DNA from: Pleomorphomonas sp. T1.2MG-36
GTDB taxonomy: Bacteria > Pseudomonadota > Alphaproteobacteria > Rhizobiales > Pleomorphomonadaceae
Direction: 5' to 3'
Assembly (NCBI RefSeq): GCF_950100655.1
Contig: NZ_CATNLY010000054.1
Span: 40,878 to 104,877 of the forward strand
DNA length: 64,000 bases
The first letter of the stretch is position 1, and the number at the start of each line of letters is the position of its first letter. Positions 53,301 through 60,389 of the stretch are shown in pieces. The notes beneath the pieces are model-generated. The model made no database searches. It was given only the letters and a program-made list of their open reading frames with translations, and was not told the DNA's origin. A program made the translations under genes and the position numbers.

Positions 53301-53684
53301 TGGAGTATCGATTTCGCAGGCAAGACAATAACGCTCACTCCAGATCGCGTCCTGATAGAGCCAGATGGACGCGTGCGTGTTCAACGGGTTCGCACAGGAC
53401 GACGCTCTAAGAGCGAAGCCGACAATCGCATCTATGCGCTCCTGCGTCATGGCGCGGGCGCTAGATATCCCGGCACAACAATATCCATCGAGACGCTGTA
53501 TCTGGCGACGCGCGAAATCGTACCTGTCATGGCCCGGAACGATCAAAAGCTTCTGGACGAGTACGCCGATGCCATCGGCGCCATCGAGCAGGGCATCTTC
53601 GGTACCAAGCCCAACGACACCCGCGGCTGCCCGAACTGTCAATGCTACTTTACCTGCGACTTCGTCAACGGCATCGCCAGCTAG
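50304..53684 (+). CDS. ImmA/IrrE peptidase - UvrD helicase - degenerate nuclease fusion
   Basis: A 1,126-residue protein (GTG at 50304; ATG at 50316 also possible). Residues 1-200: ImmA/IrrE zinc peptidase with VIAHEIGHFRLH (H88, E89, H92) and the downstream acid in EVQADVFAGEFLCPSDW. Residues about 205-850: superfamily 1 UvrD/RecB helicase with Walker A in VDAGPGTGKTRTL, LALTFSNKAAEEMRER, Walker B in ILVDEFQDVN, VVADQRQSIYRFRGA, MTIHGSKGLEFKAVHLPAL and VALSRAQDYLFLSRAE. Residues about 895-1126: a RecB/Cas4-like module with Cys in LYLQCARRYQ and a terminal cluster GCPNCQCYFTCDF fit for an iron-sulphur site. The nuclease motif that should read D-Y-K-T-G is VQRVRTG, so cutting is probably lost. 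It may sense and unwind foreign DNA while cleaving a regulator. Confidence 0.88.
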   Translation: MTDPMDVWREVRLKARAAHLAALEKNGGNYVAAELIRGALEVDDLQLAPYEPGSIVSVGVLGFLDRASKIVNIANGQGAAEKAVVIAHEIGHFRLHKDPRNEVTAVAHGLGGDPIDSGAGRVEGYSPRERKEVQADVFAGEFLCPSDWLRSEIVDKGRKPSDIASELGLPNSLVTNQTVRALLLPPLRPSPDAEEGVIYELDPSQREAALWDQGPLLVDAGPGTGKTRTLVHRVLHLLLVKKVSPASILALTFSNKAAEEMRERIAADNVDASIEMWTGTFHAFGLELVTKYPGRIKRTGNVRILDEAGQLALLEDNLTRLPLYHFQNLYEPAYELVHVLRAISRCKDELISPDLYHAEAKAAKAAARSEEENEAADKALEIAAIYRIYEEELEKADAVDFGDLVLHATNLLNDNPDIRAEYHARFDHILVDEFQDVNLASARLLKALCKAQADIWVVADQRQSIYRFRGAAPSNVQQFTTEFSGQQRSLGVNYRSGAPVVRSFQTFARTMRSAPGGSSWVPNRGQVGAVSQIQAPTVVEEATAVRDHIEEMRAQGIAYRDQVILARSHLTLARVTSVLEQLGVPLLYLGDLFERAEIRDLLSLLSIDAEPGAVGLVRVAQLSEYNASKADALAVIAWAASQDISVFEALRRTDEIKDVSEHGKVGLGLLGFHLRDMGPHTSPWVLLTTWLFERSSYLSKMLVANHAQAQQKLIAIYQILKVCGEAAEAGINKRKQFLARIRRIEALDDDRVYRAISSEASDMDGVRVMTIHGSKGLEFKAVHLPALATRYMPSSRQGTRCPPPPTLPQLARSSDEHDAEEECLFFVALSRAQDYLFLSRAERYSAAQSASPSKFLASINGLAPARRCASSGLPPPNAPIMVPLATRSRYEERELSLYLQCARRYQSEAVDGLRVFRDDSPYLNFHRCVFRTIAWLGSQRTSGTAITREMALAHLREEWTARGPNGHGFEPYYRASAEAMVERMADITNSEVGQYDTDEWSIDFAGKTITLTPDRVLIEPDGRVRVQRVRTGRRSKSEADNRIYALLRHGAGARYPGTTISIETLYLATREIVPVMARNDQKLLDEYADAIGAIEQGIFGTKPNDTRGCPNCQCYFTCDFVNGIAS

Positions 53685-53725
53685 GCCACTTCCGAATTTT
53701 CGCTCCTGCGTTCGCTTTACCAGTA

Positions 53726-53744
53726 AGGGCCGCCTGTTGGCCCT
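53726..53744 (+). promoter_or_regulatory. Small hairpin before bilA
   Basis: AGGGCC and GGCCCT pair around a 7-base loop in the 77-base gap between the helicase fusion and bilA. There is no T-run. It may mark a partial stop or protect the bil transcript. Confidence 0.4.
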
Positions 53745-53761
53745 CACCCAGGAGAAAAGCG

Positions 53762-54253
53762 ATGACGAAGGCGAATATTTTTGTCCAAGTTCAGGGTAAG
53801 CTTGGCATTTCCGATTTGGAAATCACTACTCCCATCACTGTTGGCGGACTCCACGATGCCCTGAAAGAACTGGGCATCGATGTGTCTGACGACATGGAGA
53901 TCTTCATCGACGAGGCTGACGAGGCCGAGACCAAGAACCGGATGGCTCCAATCAAGGAGCTGAAGCACGGTGCCCGCATTCATGTCACGCGTTGCAAGAA
54001 GATCAAGGTGACTGTGAACTATCTCGACCAGAGCGCCGACCACATCTTCGCCCCCGGCAAGCGCGTTCGCGCGGTGAAGAAGTGGGCCGTGAGCCACTTC
54101 CACATCAACGCCACGGATGCAGGCGAGCATGTCCTTCGGCTCTGCAATACCAACACGCAGCCACCGACCGACACCCCGCTGGCCGAGTTGGTCTCTGGCC
54201 ACGAGTGCTCTGTTTGCTTCGACCTCGTTCCCGAGAAGCGCGTGGAGGGGTGA
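53762..54253 (+). CDS. bilA: BilA-like protein with two ubiquitin-like domains
   Basis: A 163-residue protein made of two beta-grasp units in tandem, as in eukaryotic ISG15. Residues 1-78 open with [20 protein letters not shown]; residues 79-155 open with [20 protein letters not shown]. It ends in Val-Glu-Gly, so the C-terminal glycine is exposed and could be adenylated by the E1 without trimming. AGGAG lies 7 bases before the ATG, and a longer upstream frame is rejected. It heads an E2-JAB-E1 operon. In the described Bil systems the Ub-like protein is attached to phage structural protein; attachment here is inferred. Confidence 0.85.
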   Translation: MTKANIFVQVQGKLGISDLEITTPITVGGLHDALKELGIDVSDDMEIFIDEADEAETKNRMAPIKELKHGARIHVTRCKKIKVTVNYLDQSADHIFAPGKRVRAVKKWAVSHFHINATDAGEHVLRLCNTNTQPPTDTPLAELVSGHECSVCFDLVPEKRVEG

Positions 54254-54255
54254 AC

Positions 54256-54741
54256 ATGAACCAGGCTGTCCAACCCGACCGCCTGCTTCTCGAAGCAGAT
54301 CTGTCCGCGCCAACCTTTCGGTGCGGACAGATCGAAGGGAAGTGGCACCACATCGAAACCCACTGGCCGCATGTTATCATCGCCGTGTCGGCTGCCGAGC
54401 GTCCCAACGCGCCGACCGAATACGGCTTTCGCTTCGATTGCGCCGGATATCGTGAGACTGCGCCGACGGCGCAACCGTGGGATGTAGCAAAATCCGCGCC
54501 ACTGGCAGCGGCACAATGGCCGGTCGGCCGAGCCATCGTGCCCTCCGTCTTCAGACCCGAGTGGAAGGGCGGCCTGTGCCTCTATCTGCCATGCGATCGC
54601 CTGTCCTTCGACGGCCATCCGAACTGGATTCATGAACATCCCAACCGACTGTGGCAGCCGGCGCGAGGCATCGTCTGCTACCTGGAGCAAATCCATGACC
54701 TTTTCAATCAAGAGGACTATTCGGGCGTTCGTGGCGCCTAA
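54256..54741 (+). CDS. bilB: BilB-like E2 ubiquitin-conjugating-type enzyme
   Basis: A 161-residue protein. The segment [19 protein letters not shown] resembles the E2 active site (Gly-x-hydrophobic-Cys-Leu), so Cys108 is the best nucleophile candidate; Cys113 is the alternative. [10 protein letters not shown] and [18 protein letters not shown] match the His-Pro-Asn and Trp-Pro-Ala followed by helix of E2 folds, though the order is altered. GGAGG inside the end of bilA precedes its ATG. It should receive the Ub-like protein from the E1 and pass it to target. Confidence 0.82.
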   Translation: MNQAVQPDRLLLEADLSAPTFRCGQIEGKWHHIETHWPHVIIAVSAAERPNAPTEYGFRFDCAGYRETAPTAQPWDVAKSAPLAAAQWPVGRAIVPSVFRPEWKGGLCLYLPCDRLSFDGHPNWIHEHPNRLWQPARGIVCYLEQIHDLFNQEDYSGVRGA

Positions 54742-55213
54742 CTACAAGCTCAATGTGCCCAAAACGCTCTGGCGTGATGTCATACGAAACCTTCATGCCC
54801 GCGGACGGCGACAGCACGAGTCGGGCGCCTTTCTTCTCGGTCGCCAAGAGGGCAGACGCTTCGAAGCCGTCAGCGCGATCTTCTACGACGATCTCGACGG
54901 AAGCGCTTATGCCTCCGGCGTCTGCGTCCTGAAGGCCGACAGTTTCTCAAAACTGTGGGCGATCTGTCGGGAACAGAAGCTCACTGTCGTCGCCGACATG
55001 CATACGCATCCTGGCGCCGCGTTTCAGAGCGAGTCTGATCGGAAGAACCCAATGGTCGCGCGCGCTGGTCACATCGCCATCATCATTCCGAACTTTGCGT
55101 CACCGCCGATCGAACACAAGCAACTCGGGTTCTACGAGTATCTCGGCGACCATCGCTGGAACGATCGAAGCGCGGCCCGACGGAGCTTCGTCTACTATGG
55201 CTTTTGGAGCTGA
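54695..55213 (+). CDS. bilC: BilC-like JAB/JAMM deconjugating peptidase
   Basis: A 172-residue zinc isopeptidase. The complete JAMM set is present: Glu42 in [10 protein letters not shown], His103 and His105 in [10 protein letters not shown], Ser112 and Asp115 in QSESDRKNP. It would release or recycle the Ub-like protein. The ATG at 54695 has GGAG upstream and lies within the end of bilB (47-base overlap), so the two are coupled. Confidence 0.9.
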   Translation: MTFSIKRTIRAFVAPNYKLNVPKTLWRDVIRNLHARGRRQHESGAFLLGRQEGRRFEAVSAIFYDDLDGSAYASGVCVLKADSFSKLWAICREQKLTVVADMHTHPGAAFQSESDRKNPMVARAGHIAIIIPNFASPPIEHKQLGFYEYLGDHRWNDRSAARRSFVYYGFWS

Positions 55214-55215
55214 CC

Positions 55216-56580
55216 ATGAGCATCACTCTCGATCACACCAATCTTCATCGCACTGCAAAATACTTTATGGATAGCGGTCGCGCCCAAACTCACGACGATG
55301 CCATGGCGATACTGAGCGGCTTCGGCCTTAGCATCTGGGTGGGACAGGAAGTCTATCACTCTGCCGCTCACCAGATCGCCTTGCTAACTTTGGTCAACCT
55401 GGCCCGCAGAACCTTTCTCGGTGGAGTCGAGGTTGTCGGCGCCGAGGATGCTCCATCTCTCACGCCGCTGGCGCAGGGAGCGTCCTTGTCTGAAGCTATT
55501 ATTGATTTCGGTGGCCGCCCCACATTGGAGGCGCATGCGACCTGGCCTGTCGCCGTGATAGGCACCCACACCTCGCGTTCGCTTGATACCGTCAACGGGT
55601 GGCGGCTGACCTGGCAGGGCTGGCGTGGAGGTGTCACGCCTCTTCGCGACCCGAATTATCTCACCGAAGACAGCGCCAATCCGCTCGCGCCTGCCATCGC
55701 TGCTGCCGCCTGCGCCGCAGAGGCCTTCGCATGGCATGCGGCCGATCATGTCATGGCTGGGCGCAGACCAGTCGGTCTGTCCCTTTGGGATCCCACGCGT
55801 AATTGGTTGGAGCAGGACGCCAGCGAACCCGAGCTTTCGTACTTGCCGTCACGCCTCTGGTTGATCGGTCTGGGCAACCTCGGCCAGGCAATCTCGTGGC
55901 TACTGGCCTGCCTGCCTTATGCCGACCGCAGCCAAGTTGAGCTGCTTCTTCAAGACTTCGATGAAATGGCCGAGTCGAATGACAGCACGTCGCTGTTGTC
56001 GTCACGGTCCCTCGTCGGTCAGAAGAAGACCAGGGTTGTTTCACAGTGGCTTGAGCAGATCGGTTTCCGTACGCTGATTGAAGAGCGCAGGTTTGGCCGA
56101 TGGATCGTTCGCGGGCCGCACGATCCTGGCGTGGCTCTATGCGGCGTCGACAATGCCTTGGCGCGATCGGAGCTCGACAAGCCGGGCTTTGACCTTATCG
56201 TCGAGGCTGGCCTTGGTGCCGGTCCTGGCGGCTTCCGTAATTTCTCAATGCACAGCTTCCCGTCATCGCTAACGCCCGACCGCATCTGGGGGCGGCAACA
56301 ACATGGTGAGACGGTCGATGTCTCATCCATGCCCGCATATGATGCTCTAAGGAAGGCGGGTGTCGGCGCCTGTGGCTTGGCGCAGCTTGCCTCCCGCACG
56401 GTTGGCGTTCCATTCGTGGGCCTTATCGCCGCTGCCCTTGTCGTCGCCGAACTGCTTCGCAGGCTTCATGGGGCGCGAGGTCTAGAATACGTTTCCGGTT
56501 CAACGTTTTGTCTCGACGACGTCGAAAAATCTGAGATGGGTCTCAGTCCCTATCAGTCCGCCTTTGTCAGAGCGCGCTGA
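55216..56580 (+). CDS. bilD: BilD-like E1 activating enzyme (ThiF fold)
   Basis: A 454-residue protein. The first 200 residues are an extra domain. Residues about 213-420 form the ThiF/E1 nucleotide-binding fold: LWLIGLGNLGQAISWLL (Gly loop 217-223), the Asp in LLLQDFDEMAESNDS for ribose or magnesium, and the catalytic-loop Cys386 in AGVGACGLAQLASRTVG. It adenylates the C-terminus of the Ub-like protein and carries it as a thioester. GGAG precedes the ATG, 2 bases after bilC. A strong hairpin follows the gene. Confidence 0.9.
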   Translation: MSITLDHTNLHRTAKYFMDSGRAQTHDDAMAILSGFGLSIWVGQEVYHSAAHQIALLTLVNLARRTFLGGVEVVGAEDAPSLTPLAQGASLSEAIIDFGGRPTLEAHATWPVAVIGTHTSRSLDTVNGWRLTWQGWRGGVTPLRDPNYLTEDSANPLAPAIAAAACAAEAFAWHAADHVMAGRRPVGLSLWDPTRNWLEQDASEPELSYLPSRLWLIGLGNLGQAISWLLACLPYADRSQVELLLQDFDEMAESNDSTSLLSSRSLVGQKKTRVVSQWLEQIGFRTLIEERRFGRWIVRGPHDPGVALCGVDNALARSELDKPGFDLIVEAGLGAGPGGFRNFSMHSFPSSLTPDRIWGRQQHGETVDVSSMPAYDALRKAGVGACGLAQLASRTVGVPFVGLIAAALVVAELLRRLHGARGLEYVSGSTFCLDDVEKSEMGLSPYQSAFVRAR

Positions 56581-56584
56581 GATT

Positions 56585-56617
56585 CCCATACCGGACTATG
56601 CAAGAGTCCGGTATGGG
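56585..56617 (+). terminator. Strong hairpin after bilD
   Basis: CCCATACCGGACT and AGTCCGGTATGGG form a perfect 13-bp stem with a 7-base loop, 5 bases after the bilD stop. There is no T-run, but its place suggests transcript ending or 3' protection for the island operon. Confidence 0.7.
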
Positions 56618-57144
56618 CCCAGAAGCGATCCTTGCTGGAGGGATGCGCCAATGGCAGCAATGTGGTCGGTAGCCAACGCCGGGGCTACCGAGCGCTCAAC
56701 GGCAGCTTATTGATCCTCACTTCCAGAATCCGGATTGTCTGTCTCCGGCCAATCTCGGTCGTTCGTCAGGCTGCACAGTGATGCCCGGTCCCTTGCGTCG
56801 TTTCCTGATAACCCAAAGCGCCGGATTTGGCACCTAAAGCGGCTTTCGCTCCCAAATGCAAACGTCATTGAAGCAAGACGGGAAGGGGAAGAAGGCCTAG
56901 AGAAAGCTCCCTCGCAGAGCGGCCGCTCCGGCAACGCTGTCGCTCAAACGCGGCCTGACGCGATCCCGGCCCGTCGTCTTGCGCAAGGGCTGAAAGCCCT
57001 GCTTGTCCGGCCGGGCAGGGATGCTCAGCCGCCTTTGTGCCGGCTCGCCCGTTCCGCGGGTGCTGGAGGTGTCTTCGAGAAGAAGACGGAAGAGGACCGG
57101 GAAAGGGACCCCGGTTCGCAAACCTCCGGCAAAGGAACGAACCC
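56618..57144. other. Long GC-rich leader before the ParB-like gene
   Basis: About 530 bases without a supportable gene. It returns to backbone-like composition after about 56870. Several GC-rich stems are possible, for example GACCGGG/CCCCGGT near 57098-57116 shortly before the ribosome site. The left end is one candidate boundary of the island. Confidence 0.45.
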
Positions 57145-58884
57145 ATGCGCCTCATGACTGTCGATCCGCGCGCGCTCAAGGAAAATCCTGATCGTACGCG
57201 CCAGACCAAATCCAGCCCGCAGGCCAACGCCCTGCTGCTGGCCACCATCCGCCAGGTCGGCATCGTCCAGCCGCCGGTCATTGTCCCTCAAGGGGAGGGC
57301 GGCAATGGCTACGTCATCAACTCTGGCCACCGGCGCGTCGCCCAGGCGATCGTCGCCGGCCTCACGGAAATCACCGTGCTGGTGGACGAGGCAGCCAATG
57401 ACAACGGCGCCATGCGGTCGATGGTGGAAAACATCGCGCGCGAGGTGCTGAACCCGGTCGATCAGTGGCGGGCCGTCGAGCGTCTCGTCGCGCTCGGCTG
57501 GACCGAGGAAGCCATCGGCGTCGCGCTGGCGCTGCCGGTGCGCCAGATCCGCAAACTGCGGCTGCTTGCCAATGTGCTGCCGGCGATGCTCGAGCAGATG
57601 GCCAAGGGCGACATGCCGAACGAGCAGCAGCTGCGCACCATCGCGGCGGCTTCGCTCGAAGAACAGCGCGAGGTCTGGAAGGCACACAAGCCGAAAAAGG
57701 GCGACCCGCAGGTCTCCTGGTGGAGTCTGGCCAACGCGCTGACCAAGAAGCGCCTATACGCGCGGGATGCTAGCTTCGGCGACGAGCTTGCCCGGGCCTA
57801 TGGCATCGAATGGCTGGAGGACCTGTTCGCGCCGGCCGACGAGGACAGCCGCTACACCACCAATGTCGAGGCCTTCCTCGGCGCTCAGCAGGAGTGGATG
57901 ACGGCCAACCTGCCGAAAGGCGGTCTGGTCGCCGAGGTGAACAATTACGGTCAGGCATCGCTGCCGCTCAAGGCCGAGCGCGTTTATGGCAAGCCCGGCA
58001 AGGGCGACCGTGCCGCGCTCTACATCGACCGCGACGGCAAGGTGCAGACAACATATTTCCGGATAGCGGAGCCGAAGAAGGCCAAGGGCCAGGCGAACGG
58101 GACCTCGGATTCGGGGATCGGGGCCGACGAGCATGTTGCCACTAGGTCGCGTCCCGACGTGACGCGCAAAGGCGTCGAGATGATCGGCGACCTGCGCACC
58201 AATGCGCTGCACGAAGCGCTTGCCCGCGCTCCCATCGAGGACGACACGCTGATGGCTCTCCTGGTGCTGGCGCTCGCCGGCACCAATGTGTCAGTGCAGT
58301 CGGGCGCCTCCGACGGTGTCTATGGCTTTGCCCGCATGAGGCGGCACGCGGCCCGATTGGTTGGGGAGGATGGTGGGCTCGATCCTGAACCGGGCACCTT
58401 GCGTGTCGCTGCCCGTTCGGCGCTGATCGACGTGTTCTCGGTACGCGAGAACCGCACCAACAGCGGTCTTGTCGCCCGCCTTGCCGGTCAGGCCATCGGA
58501 GCTGACCGCTTTCTGCCCAACATGGGGACCGAGGACTTCCTCGCCTGCCTGTCGCGTCCCGCGCTGGAACGGTGCTGCCAGGAGACGCCGGTTCTGCCGC
58601 GCGCCAAAGTCCGGGAGACGCGTGCCGCGCTGGTCGACCATTTCAAGAGCGATCGCTTCGTTCACCCATCGGCGTTGTTCGCGGTCGGCGCGGCGGAGAT
58701 CGCCGGTTGGCGCGGACCATCCGACGGCAGCTTCCGTGACATGCCCCATGAGGACGAGAGCGATGTCGTTCCCTCGGGTGGGGCGCTCGGTTCCCCGGAG
58801 AGCATCGACGGAGACGTTGGCTCCGCTGATGACGAATTGACGGACGAGCTGGCTGACGAGCCTTGGTCGGTCGCTGCGGAGTAA
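57145..58884 (+). CDS. Plasmid ParB/Spo0J-domain protein
   Basis: A 579-residue protein with AAGGAA before its ATG. The N-terminal ParB domain is clear: VDPRALKENPDRTRQTKSSP, VINSGHRRVAQAIVAGLTEI, SMVENIAREVLNPVDQWRAV, then a helix-turn-helix (LGWTEEAIGVALALPVRQIR). A long C-terminal extension of unknown function follows and ends in an acidic tail. It is larger than partition ParBs and is common next to DUF1419, methylase-helicase and ArdC genes on rhizobial plasmids. It probably binds plasmid DNA; the role is unknown. Confidence 0.87.
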   Translation: MRLMTVDPRALKENPDRTRQTKSSPQANALLLATIRQVGIVQPPVIVPQGEGGNGYVINSGHRRVAQAIVAGLTEITVLVDEAANDNGAMRSMVENIAREVLNPVDQWRAVERLVALGWTEEAIGVALALPVRQIRKLRLLANVLPAMLEQMAKGDMPNEQQLRTIAAASLEEQREVWKAHKPKKGDPQVSWWSLANALTKKRLYARDASFGDELARAYGIEWLEDLFAPADEDSRYTTNVEAFLGAQQEWMTANLPKGGLVAEVNNYGQASLPLKAERVYGKPGKGDRAALYIDRDGKVQTTYFRIAEPKKAKGQANGTSDSGIGADEHVATRSRPDVTRKGVEMIGDLRTNALHEALARAPIEDDTLMALLVLALAGTNVSVQSGASDGVYGFARMRRHAARLVGEDGGLDPEPGTLRVAARSALIDVFSVRENRTNSGLVARLAGQAIGADRFLPNMGTEDFLACLSRPALERCCQETPVLPRAKVRETRAALVDHFKSDRFVHPSALFAVGAAEIAGWRGPSDGSFRDMPHEDESDVVPSGGALGSPESIDGDVGSADDELTDELADEPWSVAAE

Positions 58885-59440
58885 TCCGGCCGCTCCAGTT
58901 CCCTTTCTCCGAACGAACCCGCGCCGCCGGAAGGTTTCTGGCGGCGTGTCCGTTTGAGGTGCCGGCCTTGTGTGCGGAGCAGGGGAGGGCGGCATGAGGG
59001 GCGGACCTGGCGGGAGCTGGTGTTGAACGTGGAGGGCGAGCGTACTCGGGTTGGTCCCTTCGCTTTGGATGTCACCGGTCGTGCCTCCGGGCGGGCGATC
59101 TTGGGCTTTTCCCAGTCTCCTGTTTGGGCATCTGGACATTGAGCCCCCCTGCCGGGCAACCCCTCGGTTTCGGGCGGTCTTGAACCGTCGGCCGGTCGTT
59201 TCAAGGTCGCGTGGCGCCGCGTTGCGGTCCAGTCCAGCTCGCTCGCAAAGCGAACCCGCTCAGGCGCCTGAGGCTGGCTTTGGCCAACCTCGCCCCTCGC
59301 AAGCCCGCTTCGCTCGCCGCGCAGGACCGGAACCTCTGAAAACGACCGTCCTCGCGACGGTTCTTTTTGACCGCACCGAGGGGCAGCCGGCAGGGGCCGG
59401 TCAAGATCCCGAGGAGCCTCAAAGACAGGAGTTTTCCAAA
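58885..59440. other. Long non-coding leader before the 195-residue gene
   Basis: About 555 bases with no recognisable gene. Near its end, TTTTTGACCGCACCGAGG (from about 59365) and a GC-rich stem resemble the leader end before the truncated DUF736 gene at 63 kb (TTTTTGACTGCCATCGAGG). It may be a conserved cis-acting leader. Confidence 0.45.
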
Positions 59441-60028
59441 ATGGCCAAGCCCGCAACCGCCTCCCGCCCCGCTTCCAAGGTCGTTCCGCTCCACAAGGGA
59501 ACCACCCTCGAAATGGTCCGCCTCGCCTGTCCCGACACCACCCAGGCCGCACGCATCTCCTCGAGTTTCGGCCTTCCCCTTCTCGACAGCGATGGCATCC
59601 GCGACACCCACTTGCAGCTGATCGCCGAAACGGCGTCGGCGCTCTCCGAGGGTCTCAAGGAGCGCGCCATGCAGATCCATCTGCAGCGGATCGTCGGCGC
59701 CTATGTCGGCTCGGCCCATGGTGCCGGTCAGTTCTATTCCCGCGCTGTCACCGAGGCGCGCGATGCAACCGCCAAGGCGGCCTGCGACGCCCGCGACGAA
59801 GACGTCGACGGTCCCGTCGGCTTTGATGGTCCTGCCCAGCGCAAACGGGAATTCGCTGCCGACATGGGTCTACAGGCGCACGCTCTGCGCATGGCGGCCG
59901 AGGGTGCGGTTGCCGCCTACGAGCAAGTGGTCGGCGAGCGCTGGAAGCCTTTCGAGCGCCCGGCCGATCCGTCCGCGCCGACACTGGACCGCAAGGCGGC
60001 CGCAGTGCAGATGGCCGTCTTCGGCTGA
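59441..60028 (+). CDS. Conserved-looking plasmid protein of unknown function
   Basis: A 195-residue soluble protein with AGGAG upstream of its ATG. The N-terminus is Ala/Pro-rich, followed by helices (DTHLQLIAETASALSEGLKE, QIHLQRIVGAYVGSAHGAGQ) and an acidic loop (DARDEDVDGPVGFDG). No family is recognised. It sits between the ParB-like and ArdC-like genes, so it is probably a backbone gene. Longer upstream frame is not used because it lacks family-like sequence and crosses the leader. Confidence 0.7.
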   Translation: MAKPATASRPASKVVPLHKGTTLEMVRLACPDTTQAARISSSFGLPLLDSDGIRDTHLQLIAETASALSEGLKERAMQIHLQRIVGAYVGSAHGAGQFYSRAVTEARDATAKAACDARDEDVDGPVGFDGPAQRKREFAADMGLQAHALRMAAEGAVAAYEQVVGERWKPFERPADPSAPTLDRKAAAVQMAVFG

Positions 60029-60389
60029 AGCTCCCGACATCTGGGCGAGGCCGAAAGGTCCCGCCTCCGACTTTTACCATCCCCGTATTGAGTCGGAACG
60101 CTTGGCGTTTCCGGCTCTTTTGCGTCGGCACGACCTTTGGTCGCGGCCGAAAACGGTCTTGAGACCGGTTCATCGCAGCCCCGTCCGGCGCTTGTTGTGC
60201 CGGAGCCGGGGTACGGCGCAACGGCTTTCGCCGTCCTCCGCTTCGGTCCGGCCCGTCAACCTGGTTCTACACTTTCGACAAGGGCGACTGCGGGTGCGCC
60301 GCTCCCCTGATCGCTCCGGCGTCCAACGCGCCTCGTGGCAGGGCCGCGATGGACGCGGAGCCCCGGAAAAATGATGAAGGGACCAGGAA
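60029..60389. other. Leader region before the ArdC-like gene
   Basis: About 360 bases, GC-rich, with no gene I can support. Strong local stems are likely (for example around GGTCTTGAGACC near 60157-60168). It ends with AGGGACCAGG before the ArdC ATG. Confidence 0.45.
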
